A program made the translations under genes and the position numbers. Positions 36,858-48,119 of a stretch of 64,000 nucleotides of DNA are shown here, piece by piece (the stretch's first letter is position 1; the number at the start of each line of letters is the position of its first letter). The notes beneath the pieces were generated by a model that saw only the letters and a program-made list of their open reading frames with translations, was not told the DNA's origin and made no database searches. Source of the stretch: Adiantum capillus-veneris. Its lineage: Eukaryota; Streptophyta; Polypodiopsida; Polypodiales; Pteridaceae. The stretch lies in contig CM043969.1 of assembly GCA_014529385.2 (NCBI GenBank), positions 29,036,946-29,100,945 of the forward strand, read 5' to 3'.

Positions 36858-38833
36858 CTAAAAAACGAACGTGGGAAAACGTTTCTTAAGTGCGGAGACA
36901 TTCTCCCATGTAGAACCTTCTTCAAGTCTATCTAGCCATTTTACCAACACCTGTCGTCTAACATGATGTCTGGTGCAAAGCTCATGAGAATCCAGAATCT
37001 TTTTGGGCTCATGAGGAATGCTTGGCGGCTTGATAAGGTCAACTAACACACCTGTGTCAATGACATTATCATTCTGTCCTAACTAATTTCGTAAACGGCT
37101 AACATGAAAAACAGGATGAACTCGTGAGTGCTCTGGAAGAGCTAACTTATAGGCCACTTGACCTATACGTTTGAGAATGGTAAATGATTCACAATAGCGT
37201 GGTGAATGTTAGCAACTTTTCCCGTCTTCAGACTTTCTGAATGCTCCGGAACTTTGAGGAAAACCTTGTCTTTTTCTTCAAAAGTAGCAAGACAGTGATG
37301 CTCATCAGCGTACTTCTTATATCGATCTTGAGCTTGCTTAACATTTTGTCGAGCAACTCGAAGCATGTCAAAATGGTCTTGGAGAAAATCCTTCGCTTGT
37401 TGTATCTTCTCCTTAGCCAACAACCCCACCGTAACGGATGATCTAGGTTGAAATCCATACAAAAGCATAAATGGACTAAACCCTATAGTCACATGCTTTG
37501 AACTATTATAAGAAAATTCCAATATAGGCAAGTAATTTTCCCAAATTTTTTGCTTCTTACTAACGTACGCTCGTAGCATATCCTCTAGCACTTGATTAAC
37601 TCTTTCTGTTTGACCATCTGTTTCTGGATGATCAGCCGTACTTAGATTAAGTTTAGTTTCCAACTTTTGGAACACAGCTCTCCAGAAGTGATTATCGAAC
37701 TTTCAATCTCTGTCACTAATGATACTAGCTGGAAGACTGTAGAGTTTATATATATGCTCTACAAATAGCCGTGCTAATTTTGGTGTCTTAATCGTAGTCT
37801 TAGTGGGAATGAATCGACCCATCTTTGTGAGACGGTCTACAATTACCCAAATGGCATCATGGACACGATTTGTAGTAGGTAGTCCTACTACGAAATCCAT
37901 AGAGATACTCTCCCACTTACCTTGTGGAATCTCTAAAGGATGTAAAAGGCCACCTACCTTGAGGCGCTTTGCCTTATTAACTTGGCACTGTTGGTAGTTT
38001 AGTACGTACTCTTGAACATCATGATGTAAGCCCGGCCAATAAAATTACCGTCGAACTAAGGCATACGTCTTACGAATACCTGGATGACCAGCACTTGGAC
38101 TATCTTGACACTCAAAGAAGATTTGGCGCCTAGTGTCTTGAGTCCTTTGGCACACATACTCTACCTTTATAGAGTAAGTAGCCATCAACAATGGAAAAAT
38201 TCTTCCATCTCTTAAGCTTTTCCTGAGTAGGGGTGGAGCTCTGTGTGTTGGAGTTTCTATCTGTGCGTGCAGAGACACGTTGATCTGGCTGTTCAGAGAC
38301 ATGTGAGTGTGAGGGATCCCGTTTTAAAAGTGCACTCCACACTTTAGCATATGATTGATCTTGTGCACACTTGCCACATAATGACTCTAAAAATCCACTC
38401 TTTATTTCCGTGAAAGCAAGTGAATTAATTTGAGGCATCCGACTTAGTGCATCTGCTACTACATTATATCTCCCCTTGCGATATCGTAGATTACAATCAT
38501 AATCTTGAAGGATTTCGGGCCATCTAGCTTTATGGCCTTCAAGTTCGTTTGAGTAGTAAACCATTTGATACTCTCATGGTCAAAAACTACTTCAAACTCG
38601 GCACCATATAAATAGTGTCGCCACTTTCGTAAAGCATGAATTATGGCATAGAGCTCTCTCTCATAGACATAATAATTATGTTGAGCTCTATCTAACTTTT
38701 TACTTTCAAAGGCTATAGGTCTTCCCTCCTGGAGAAGTACCGCACCAATTGCTTTATCACTAGCATCAGTCTCTACCACAAACGGCTTAAGTGGATCAAC
38801 GATTGCTAGGATGGGAGCAATGGCTATAGCTAC
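36858..38833 (-). pseudogene. Chromovirus F: RNase H, integrase and chromodomain (interrupted)
   Basis: In minus order: RNase H at 38833-38459 (PFVVETDASDKAIGAVL, YYVYERELYAIIHALRKW), integrase zinc-binding region near 38100, and integrase core (MDFVVGLPTT, DRLTKMGRF, ISDRD, HPETDGQTERVNQVLEDML). At 37049-36858 is a chromodomain-like end (ILDSHE, RRQVLVKWLDRLEEGSTWE). A chromodomain after integrase defines chromoviruses. The frame changes several times. Upstream, the frame stops at 38833 where element B is inserted. The missing connection domain is found at 52049-52226 on the other strand. Confidence 0.88.
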
Positions 38834-38997
38834 TGACGGGAGCAACGCGAACCCCGAACCCCGACGGCCTCTAAAACACCGAGGGCCGAATGGCGCGTCT
38901 CGAGCCTGTCACGCTAAAGTGAACAGGGGGCACCACCTAGCTTTGAGTGGCTAGGACGCAAACCACGATGATATGAACACCGCAAACTTACACACCG

Positions 38998-39092
<95 letters not shown>

Positions 39093-40353
39093 CAAATGAT
39101 GAAAACCCTCGGGGGTGTGAGGGAGAATTATTTTTGCAGTATTTACAAATGGCACGCCGTGGTGATAGAGAGGTAGGGAGAAAAGATGGTGCAACCTACT
39201 TGGTGCGTTCACTAAGACGACTCAATGATTGTGGAGCTTGCTATCAAGAGCGTGTATACGTGTGTGCATCGACCATTGGAGTCGAGAGATGGATGTGGCT
39301 CTCTTCACATGGTGCAATTCCCAAGGCAAACCCAACACACAAGCCCCCACCCCGTGATGGTGATAGTGTCAACTCTTCCCACTACACTCTACCAAGTGCT
39401 GACTTCTCATGAACTGCCCCCCTCCCCCCTGATAGTGACCTCTCAGTGCCAATTTATAGGTGTTGGTTGCTTGGATTATGGTAATCCCGGTGTGATTAGG
39501 GTAAGCTTAATTGGGGAGACAAAGCAAATGGTGGGCCGAGTGTGGTTGACCCTTGCTTTGTTTTGGGAGGTTATTAAAAGATGAGAATCTCTAGGTGGGC
39601 CTTTGTGACCATCACCTAGAGAGAGGAAATTTACAAAAAATGGGAATTTTACAATGGCTTGGGTGAAAACTGAAAAAATAATGAAAATAATCTATAAATT
39701 ACTGAAATTGGCGTCGTGGTTGTATGTTGCCGGCAAATGGTGTTTTGCCGGTGGGTGTCGAGCGTACTTCCTTTCGGGGTCGGCCGGGGCATGCCTTCGA
39801 CGCATTTCTCTTTTTTGTTGTTGGCAGCGCGTGCTTTGAGTTCCTTCCTTCTTTTGTCGATGATGATGGTGTAGAATCCTCTTTTCTTTTGTATATTTTT
39901 TTAAAGTGCGTGCGTATACACGTGTCGTGTGTATTTGTACATGTGCATGCAAGCATGAGTGTGTGTATATATGTAAGCGAATGTGTGTGCGTGCGGAGGT
40001 GGGTGGGGGGGGGGGGGGGGGGGGGGGGGGGAAGAATGTATGTAATATATATATATATTTTTTAATTTTTTTCCGGTTCCTGGCGGTGCAGACAACTTAG
40101 AGATTGGGGGGGGGGGGGGGTGAGGATGGTGAAAGGGATGAGGGGGTATGTGTGTGTGAGCGTGCGCAGTGGGTGTGTGTGTGTGTGTGTGGTGTGCAGC
40201 GTGAGCTCGCGGTGGTGTGGAGCTGGGCAGTAGAGCGGGCGACGCAGAGATTGGGAGAGAGAGTGAGAGTGGGGGGGAAGATGGTGAGGGGGGGGGGGGG
40301 AGAGGGGACAGGCCCTTTTCTTTAAGCCCTTGATTGAAAGTGAGCCGGCGTCA
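38834..40353 (-). repeat. 3' LTR of element B
   Basis: Plus-strand ends are TGACGGGAGC and GCCGGCGTCA. It shares 38834-39255 with 46520-46928, and about 39256-40310 with the reverse complement of about 53050-54103. About 0.77 kb present in the 5' LTR (52254-53050) is missing here. It contains a (GA)n tract (38999-39088), a long G tract (about 40005-40031), a second G tract (about 40107-40120), and GT repeats near 40177-40191. Confidence 0.8.
38999..39088. repeat. (GA)n microsatellite in the 3' LTR of B
   Basis: About 45 uninterrupted units. The matching tract in the 5' LTR (46684-46755) has about 36. Confidence 0.95.
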
Positions 40354-43187
40354 TTCTGCCTGTGTTGCATAGTGATTGATTGCTTCTTCCCTATCTAGTT
40401 GGAGTCTTTCTAGATCCAATATGTGGTTTTGGAGATTTACAATTGGACGATGTATCTGGCTAGCCAAAACTTGTAAGCTGGAGATCTTTACCTCAATGGG
40501 TAGAATTGCCTCCTTCCCATAAACTAAATGGAAAGGGGTGAAACCTAGTGATGTTCAGAACGTTGTTCTGTAGGCCCAAAGAGCTGCCATGAGATGTTTA
40601 TCCCAGTCCCCTGTGTGATTGTTCACCTGCTTTGTGATGATTTTGCAAATCATTCTATTTACCTTCTCTTCCAGACCATTGCATTGTGGATAGTATGGTG
40701 TGGAATGCCGGCGTGTGATGCCTAACTTCTTCATCAGTTCTCCCACCAAATCACCTCTGAATCCTGGTCCTCTATCTAATATTATCTCAAGAGGAGTGCC
40801 AAAACGGCAACAGATATGCTCAAAAAGAACTTTGCTACCTCTTGGGCTGTAATGTGGGTGGTTGTTGTTGCTTCTGCCCATCGAGTCATGTAGTCTACAC
40901 CCACTATGATGTACAATTTACCTGATTGGGCCCTTGGTAAAGGACCGATTGTATCTATTCCCCATTTCTCAAATGGATCATATGAGATGATAGGGGTTTG
41001 TGGCTCGTAGGTTAAGGTGCGATCACTGGCCACTTGACAAGCCTTACATGTTTTACACCAATGGTGTTCATCCCTGTTCAAACTAGGCCAAGAGTATCCT
41101 GCTTGTAGAATCTTTCTACTGGTGATATCTAGAGCAAAATGGCCGCCGCAGACGCCATCATGGCAACTTGAAATTACCTCTGTGATCTCACTGGAGGTTG
41201 GCATCCCCCTAAGAATTTCATCCTTGCCCTTACAATACAAGTGGTCGTTTACAAGGTGGTACCTAGTAGCCTTCCTGACCAGCCCTTTGGTGTATCCTTC
41301 CGGACATTCTCTTGTATCTAGAAAATTGATGATATCAGGCATAGCATCACTACCTTGAAATAGGGGTAGCTATAGTTTGATTGCTCCTACGGAAACGTCT
41401 TGTATTCTTTCTTTGGCTAGAGAATTTGCCTCTTGATTTTCTACTCTGGGGACATGAAATAGTTTCACTGCTTCAAACTTCTTTAGAAGCTCCTTAACCT
41501 GGCATAGTTGACCAAGTAAAACCTGATTCTTACAAACCCAGGTGCCATTTATCTGCCTTATCAAAAGCAAAGCATCGCCAAACACATTTAGGCACTGAAT
41601 TCCTTATGAAATACATTGTTCCAACCCAAGAATTAGGGCTGCATATTCTGCTTCATTGTTGGAGTGGGAGTGTAATAACTGCCCAATGGAGAATACTCTC
41701 TCTTGTTGTTCATTGAAAATGGCTATGCCTGCAGACTGATCCATTGTTCTCTTGCTCCGTCAAAGAAAAGAGAGTGAGCTCTTTCTAGCCTAGGACTATC
41801 TACCATTGGTGTTACTTCCTTTGCTTCTGTGTTGACCTTCAGCTTCTTCTCATAATGGCGATGAGTGAGGATTCCCGCTAAACTAGCCCTGGTGGATTTT
41901 TCTACTTGCATGGTGTAGTCAAACTCTTGTAATCTAATCAACCACTTTGAGATCCTAGATGAGACATCCATGTGTCGCATTACGTATGGGAAAACCTCTT
42001 CCATTGTCAGGATTACAAAGGGTATAGGCAGGAGATAGGAGCGGAACTTTGTGGTAGCGAACATTAGTGCCAGAACCATGTGTTCTACTTCGGTAAATCC
42101 TTTTTTTGACGGGGTCATGACACGACTAGAGAAGTAAATAGGACGCATGAAAGAAGTTTGGGAGTCCTTTTGCATTAGCACGGCTCCGAGTGTATCACTT
42201 CCCACACTAGGGTTCACATAAAATGGCTCGTCCCACTTAGGAGGTGAAATAGTGGGAAGCTTAGCTAGGATTTGCTTTACCTCAGTAAACTGTTGCTCAT
42301 TCTCTTCACTCCATGAGAAGACATCCCTCTGGGTGAGTTGTTGTAGGGGAAGGACCACTTGAGATAGCAAGTGAATGAACCTGCTTAAGTATCTTATCTT
42401 CTAAAGGAAAGAAACCAGTTGCTTAGCGGTGGTGGGTGACGACAAACATACCAGGGCTTGAATCTTGCTAGGGTCAGCCTCGATCCTTTTTGCTGAAATT
42501 ACATGACCAAGGAGGGTGACTTTGCTTTCACCAATGTGACACTTATCCACGTTGAGCTGGCCACCCAAGGTTTGCAGCCTGGTTAAGCCATCATATACTT
42601 TGCTTAAATGAAGGGCTCGTGAACTATAGATGTAAAAATCATCAATGAAAACCCGTATTGATGTTCGAAAGTAGGGTTGGAAGACAAAGGTCACATAGCG
42701 CTGAAATGTGGTCGGGGCATTAGTGAGGCCAAACGGCATCACTCTGTAGGCAAAACATCCCCAAGGTGTGATGAAGGTTGTGTTCTTCTGATCTTCCTCC
42801 GCAATGCTAATTTGGAAGTATCCTGAGTAGCCTTCGCACACTGTGTATCATTCGTGACCTGCCACCTCATTGAGTATTTCATCCTGGAATGGGAGGGGAA
42901 AGTGATCCCTCTTCGTAGCTGCATTGAGAGGTTTATAATCCACACAGACACTCCACTTACCATTTTTTTTTTGGTGTGACTACTACTGGGGAGACGCATT
43001 CTGAGTCTTCGACAGGGTAGATGAAGCCTGCTTGTAGCAAACTTCTCACTTCTTTAAGCAATGCCTCTTGTTGGATTACTCCAAGTCTTATGAGCTTTTG
43101 TACCACGGGTTTACTGCCTTCCTTGATTTTTATGTGGTGTTGCACTACTATAATTCTTGTGATCTTATCATAGCCATCAATGAACAA
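40351..43187 (-). pseudogene. Pol of element B: RT, RNase H, archaeal-type RNase H, integrase
   Basis: Reverse transcriptase starts near 43187 (VVVTPKKKW, then GYSGYFQI, MPFGLTNAPTTFQ) and has the catalytic FIDDF at 42634-42651. RNase H follows (SVGSDTLGAVLMQ, FTEVEHMVLAL). From 41790 to 41370 is a second RNase H with SLFFDGA, NNEAEYAALILGL, VFGDALLLIRQ and PRVENQEANSLA, the additional domain of Tat elements. Integrase (41342-40354) has the HH-CC finger (CKTCKACQ), WGIDTIGPLP, LDRGPGF and NGLEEKVNR. Lesions include a slipped A tract at 42962, TGA at 42848-42850 and a TAG near 42400. The final TGA (40351-40353) coincides with the first bases of the 3' LTR. Confidence 0.87.
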
Positions 43188-43258
43188 AGTAGTGAGGTAG
43201 ACGAATAGTCGCTGGTGGACTCATCTTCTGAAGCCTCCAAGATCATGTTGCGCTGCTT

Positions 43259-45016
43259 TTAAGTCCTCATGTCGTAGAATATGGACTTACCTTTAGCGTC
43301 CTTCATCTGAATCATCCCGGTGCTCCAGTCTTGTTTAGCTTCCATAGCCATAAGCCAAGGCCTCCCAAGAATGATGGGGTAGCCCTCCCCTTTGTGTGGC
43401 ATGACGAAGATGTCTACCTCCACTTCTGTATTGAATTTTTTTACTTTGACTGCATTTACAATGCCCACGCATTTCACTCTTACATTGTTTGCCATCTTGG
43501 CTCGGTAGGGCGCCGGCCTGCTTAACTCTAGACCTAGATGGTGCATCATCTTTTCACTCATGACGCATATTTGCGCGCCACCATCTATGTAGATGTTTGA
43601 GATTTGTTGCCCTTTGATGTGAGCGTCCATGGTTTGTAGGATGTCGTCGAGATCCCTTCCAGAGATAGCCCCAGCTATCCTGGGCCTTGATTTCTTGGTA
43701 CTTACCATTTTTGTCCATTGCCTCCTCATCCTTGGTGCAAGGTGGAGTAATTGGGGCCAAGTTATCTTCGGGCCCTGCATTAACACATCCTGAACTAAGT
43801 CATAGGGTTTTGCATACTCACCTAGTGAGAAGTCCACGATGTCTATCTTCCGCCACGGTTTAGCTGCTTGCTTGCTAGACTCGGCCTTCCCTTTCATCTT
43901 CTCTTCTCTTTGAGATGCTTCCTCGTGCCTGGCACGCTTCACTCCCATAGCATCCACTTCTTCTACCTTCGCTTTCCCTTTGTGCATCTCTCGAAGTGAT
44001 TCTTCTACCTTTGCCTTCCCTTTAGTCTCCAAGCTAATAACACTCACCGCTTGGTTCACAACAGGTGATGGGGGTAGTGGCGGAATGAGAGGTTAGGGTG
44101 GTGGTTGCTGTTGTACAGGTGGTCGAAGGATTTGAACCGGTGGTATTGGTCCTGGTTGCCTAGGTGGTGGTGGTCTTGCTCTTAGCGGAGATATCTGATT
44201 CTGTCTCCCCCCTCTATTGAAATTTTGCCTCCTTGGGTGTGGGCAGTAGTACATTCCATGGCCATCTTCCCCGCAGTTGTAACAGTGGTTTCGTTGTCCT
44301 CTTCCTTGTTCTGGATTCCTGCCAGGTGCATGCTCGTGCTGCACCAGATGCATGGATAAACTCTCTAGTTGGGTGGTGATGCGACTCAGCAGGTCTTGCT
44401 GCTCCTCTGATGCCTCTTGTGGTTGGAATCTATGGTTGGCTATTGCAATCACTCGGGTTGGTCGGGCCGAGCTTGTTTCCTCTGACTCGTTTACTCTTGC
44501 TTGCATGCGTAGCTTCTTGTCTTTAAGGCGGGCTACTTCGACTGCCAACTCATATGTTGCAGGAAACCTTCCCTTCACCTTCTCTCTAAGCGGCGACCAT
44601 AGATCAACAATGAAACGGTCCTTCTTTAGGAAATTAGGCACTCCTTTGCCTTCCTCCAGTGAGGCAACCCATCTCTTCCATAAGTCCACAAATTTGGACT
44701 TGTAGGTGGTATACTCTAGCAGACGTCCTTGCTTTAATTCTGTCAGTAGCTGCCATAGCTTCTCTAAGGTTGTGCCTCCACCAAACCTCTTTACAAAAGC
44801 AGCCCTTAACACATTCCATGCGTTCTTGGTAGCCTGGGGCAATGCATTATACCAGTACTTGGCCTCTACTTTCATCATTAGAGGAAAAATTCTAAGTCAT
44901 GAAGCGTCGTCATCTTTGTTGGAGACGACACAAGCAATGTCGAAATCATCCAAAAAGTCCGTGGTGAGATCTTCTCCCTTCTTTCCACTGAACGTGGGGA
45001 AAGAAACACTTGCCAT
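43259..45016 (-). pseudogene. Gag-protease of element B, two in-frame stops
   Basis: A single frame begins with ATG at 45016 (MASVSFPTFSGKKGED). It is interrupted by TGA at 44897-44899 and TAA at 44093-44095. Gag has AKYWYNALP, LWQLLTELKQG and FLKKDRFIVDLW, then one zinc knuckle CYNCGEDGHGMYYC near 44280. A Pro-rich segment leads into a Lys/Glu-rich linker and the protease. The protease site is IYIDGGAQICVMS, with DGG where most have DSG or DTG, and the later IILGRPWL motif is intact. Element A also has DGG. Confidence 0.85.
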
Positions 45017-45110
45017 GGTAGTGACTGAAGAAATTACAAACCCTTTTTTTTAAAAAACATTAACAACAGTAGCGGCTCATAGCGGCTTTTTACAGGGGTG
45101 GGTGGATAGG

Positions 45111-46308
45111 TTAAAACAGGATAAAGATAGAAACATTAAAGTAATGATGGTAATCCAATATGGGGAGAATGATAGGGTTCGGGTAATTGAGGATTTCTCC
45201 TAGTACCGCCGCACCGAATAGGTATACGATCTTCTGTTGATAGAAGACTTTCCTATCTACATAGATATTCACATGCATATGGTGCAAGAATCTGAACGAG
45301 AATGCCGTCGGCCCATTTTCCATCATGCACAGAGGGTGGAATACTTACTTATACTCTTACCGTGCCAGTGTTGATGAGTTGGCACATCCACAAGAGGTCG
45401 TTGCCTTTCATGGGCTCTACCTTTCCTTCGTTGCTCAACATGTACGGGGTGATGGCGATGCGTCTGACCACTCCCAGCCTCTTGGCTAGTAGCAATTGCA
45501 AGTAATTTTCGTAGTCAGCATGTTGCATGAATTCTACTCCATTCAGTTGTAACTCGTCCCCAGCCCATTGGGTTTCACCCGTGGTAGAGAGCTTCTTCAG
45601 GATAAGTTGTACAAGGAGAGGAGGAAGATCCTGCACTCGCTTTCCAAAATAGCGAGAGCAGTAGCCGAACCACTCTTCCTTAGGACATGGGAATCTTCTT
45701 ACCACTTCTTCTTCAGGATTGTCGAAGTGGATTGGTAGCACTCGCATGCGTCCTGCAAATCGGTAGGCGACCTTCCGCCGCTTAGCTTCGGATGACTTCC
45801 TCTTTGGCAAGCTGGGTGCAACCCGGCTTTCTAAGCTTGAAGCACTTGCTTGGCCAGATGCTTCTCCCTTCAGGGTCATGTGTTTCTAGACTGGCTTAAC
45901 TTCTCCTTACCTTTGGCTCGTGCAGCCCCTTTAGGCCACTTTGGAGTTACAACTTTGATTGCAGTTTCTTTAGGGAAAAGAGGCCTCACCGTTTTCTTTC
46001 CTTCTTTGATGTGGATGACTTCTTCGCGATGAATGTCGATGTAGACGATTTCAGCCCTTTCGCTGCCTTCGTTGTTGGCACTCATTGACAGTGTGTCTTG
46101 GTTGAAAACAGTGATGGCACTTTACCGACCTCCCACCTGATGCTCTCAATTTATGGTTAGAACGAGTAACACGAGATGGAGAATTTACCTCTTGAATACT
46201 AACGACACTGCAGCCTGGCAACAGAACTTCAATGAAGGCGGCTAGTGCCTCCTTCGCCTCCTCCTCTTCCGTCCTCCAGTTAGAAAATTCCTTTAGCCAT
46301 CCATCCAT
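45111..46308 (-). pseudogene. ORF1-like region upstream of gag in element B
   Basis: Three overlapping open pieces on the gag strand lie between the primer site and gag: 46308-46051, 46085-45876 and 45879-45349, followed by 45326-45111. The first contains a CCHC-like knuckle, CHHCFQPRHTVNEC. The second and third are Lys/Arg-rich and then globular-looking (EEWFGYCSRYFGKRVQDLP). The last belongs to the small conserved unit also found in the C LTRs. Ogre/Tat elements have an extra ORF at this place, and its function is unknown. Frame changes mean this copy is broken, unless introns are involved. Confidence 0.6.
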
Positions 46309-46337
46309 TATTGAAAGTGGGCGTCATGTTCAGCATT

Positions 46338-46606
46338 GTAAACTGAAGGTCTGGAGTTCGATCCTCAGTGGGGACACCAAATGATGGGAGCAAAGCTAAC
46401 CCCGAACCCCGAACCCGGAACCCCGACGGCCTCTAAAATGCTGGGGGCCGAATGGCGCGCCTCGAGCTTGTCACAGTAAACTGAAGGTCTGGAGTTCGAT
46501 CCTCAGTGGGGGCACCAAATGACGGGAGCAAAGAGAACCCCGAACCCTGAACCCCGACGGCCTCTAAAACGCCGGTGGCCGAATGGCGCGCCTCGAGCCT
46601 GTCACG
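46338..46606. repeat. Tandem duplication of primer site plus LTR end in element B
   Basis: Units 46338-46475 and 46476-46606 each hold the tRNA-like stretch, the primer site and the last ~95 bases of the LTR. Both units start with GTAAA. The LTR itself also has GTAAA at 46607, so the duplication probably arose between these short matches. Confidence 0.85.
46501..46517 (-). other. Primer binding site of element B
   Basis: TGGTGCCCCCACTGAGG on the minus strand, two bases from the LTR. On the plus strand the preceding bases include GAGTTCGATCCTC, which looks like a tRNA T-loop (B-box) sequence. The match to the primer tRNA may thus extend far beyond the usual 12-18 bases. A second copy of the site lies at 46363-46379. 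The tRNA was not identified. Confidence 0.65.
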
Positions 46607-46680
46607 GTAAAGCGAACAGGGGACACCACCTAGCTTTGAGCGGTTAAGATGCAAACCATGATGATATGAACACCACAAAC

Positions 46681-46759
<79 letters not shown>

Positions 46760-46928
46760 CAAATGATGAAAACCCTCGGGGGTGTGAGGGAGAATTATTT
46801 CTGTAGTAATTACAAATGGCATGCCATGGTGATAGAGAGGTAGGGAGAAAATATGGTGCAACCTACTTGGTGCATTCACTAAGATGACTCAATGATTGTG
46901 GAGCTTGCTATCAAGAGCGTGTATACGT
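46520..46928 (-). repeat. 5' LTR of element B, first part (cut by element C)
   Basis: Matches 38834-39255, including the (GA)n tract (46684-46755). It stops at GTATACGT where the LTR of element C begins. The remaining part is at 52227-54103 in reverse. Confidence 0.87.
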
Positions 46929-47129
46929 TGTCGAGAAATTTGCGGTCTTGCCAGGAAAGCACCGGGCTTATGGCTGTGAGAGTTTGTGAGAGAACTCAAC
47001 AAAAACTATATGAAGGAGTTAAACCATAGATGCCATGAAGACTAGGGTTTGGAAAGAAGTGCAATCAAAGAAGATTCACTCTTTCTCTCTTGCACTCACA
47101 CACACAAAGAAAGAACACAAAAGAGAATG

Positions 47130-47342
47130 TCAAAACAATACGAAAATGAAAACATCAAGGCTATGGTCATATCGTATCATGGGTAATATGAAAGGGTTAA
47201 TAGATGAGTTAATGGCATTCAATCTTGGCTGACCAAATAGGCTACGAATTGTTCTTTGGAATTGTAGTTTTGTGCTTACCAAAAAATATATATTTTGTCT
47301 AGTGATTGGGATTAATTGTGTATACAAATCCTCTTGGTTCAT
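47130..47342 (-). CDS. Small conserved unit, copy 1 in the LTR of C (unknown protein)
   Basis: Open frame of 70 codons ending in TGA. Key residues are TKLQFQ, SLFGQPRLN, PFILPMI, Y, DVFIFVLF. It aligns without gaps over the last ~37 codons with 45326-45111 and 55493-55711, with mostly conservative replacements and the same stop position. Whether it is translated alone is unknown. Confidence 0.4.
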   Translation of the reverse strand: MNQEDLYTQLIPITRQNIYFLVSTKLQFQRTIRSLFGQPRLNAINSSINPFILPMIRYDHSLDVFIFVLF

Positions 47343-47344
47343 AG

Positions 47345-47563
47345 CAAGATAACTACGCTTACGTCAAAAGAAAATTTACAGTCTATGAGAGGTAGTATGA
47401 TGGGATCCGGTGATAGAAGTATTTCATTAAGCCTTTCTGGGCCAAAGAGAAACACTATACGTTGTTGAAAGTGTATTTTTCAGCTAATCCATACGTTAAT
47501 TCTAATAGATCGTACAGAGTGAAAGCGATAGAAATGATCATCATGTGGGTTATTCATCTAGGA
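47345..47563 (-). pseudogene. Small conserved unit, copy 2 in the LTR of C, with a stop
   Basis: Left-arm counterpart of 55493-55711. It has TGA at 47480-47482 where the right copy has CGA (55568-55570). The unit follows copy 1 in tandem on the same strand. Confidence 0.6.
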
Positions 47564-48111
47564 TAGTATGTGAGAAATGTAGATATGAGAGAAGTGAAGA
47601 GATGAGAAGTTTCCCTCCCAAGCCCTATTCTTGTCCGTAGGCAATAAGGATACTACGGGGAGAGATGTACCTGTAGAAAAGAGAACCTAGAATTTGCAGA
47701 GAGGATGAATTACTAAGAATGAGAGAGATAGGTTTTATTAAGGAGATGATATTAGATACATATATATATGTTGGATTAGAGATGAAAAAGAAAACAACAA
47801 GAAATCAAGAAAACATCAATGTAGAACACATCTTACTTGACAAACCCTTCGGCACCATTATTGATGGAGAGAGAAGAAGAGTGGATAATTCCACTTTGAT
47901 TGATACACCAAGTGCAAGACCTTCTTTGATTAGAGTTGATCTTCCAAGGTTAGCTTGTTGCAAGAATGGCTAGTCTCCCTCTAGGAGAAAGTGTAGGCTT
48001 GGGCTTATGTTAATGGCTAAGTACAATTAGGCATTACTACTCACTCCCTCAAGAATTCCTCTCATCAATGGATTGAACGCTTAAGTTCCTTTTCAAGGAA
48101 GAAGAGGTCCC

Positions 48112-48119
48112 CTTTTATA
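48112..48119 (-). promoter_or_regulatory. TATA box of the C LTR (left)
   Basis: TATAAAAG on the minus strand. The right LTR has TATAAAAAGG at 54929-54938. Confidence 0.5.

Larger units (their letters stand above)
38834..46928 (-). mobile_element. Tat-like Ty3/gypsy element B, inserted in chromovirus F
   Basis: Minus order: partial 5' LTR (46520-46928), primer site, ORF1-like region, gag-protease, reverse transcriptase, RNase H, second RNase H, integrase, 3' LTR (38834-40353). The rest of the 5' LTR lies reversed at 52227-54103. Flanks match as GTAG on both sides once the inversion is undone. The additional RNase H and the ORF before gag are hallmarks of the Tat (Ogre/Retand) lineage. Confidence 0.85.

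Noticed and set aside
38973-39212. Open frames of alternating Arg/Glu or Leu/Ser across (GA)n tracts (also near 20750, 27080 and 52560)
   Set aside because: These are translations of microsatellites and have no other protein character.
46290-46380. Possible tRNA gene before the primer site of element B
   Set aside because: The T-loop-like part and CCA are present, but no matching 5' acceptor strand (GTCCCCA) or D-arm was found and the anticodon loop would have nine bases.
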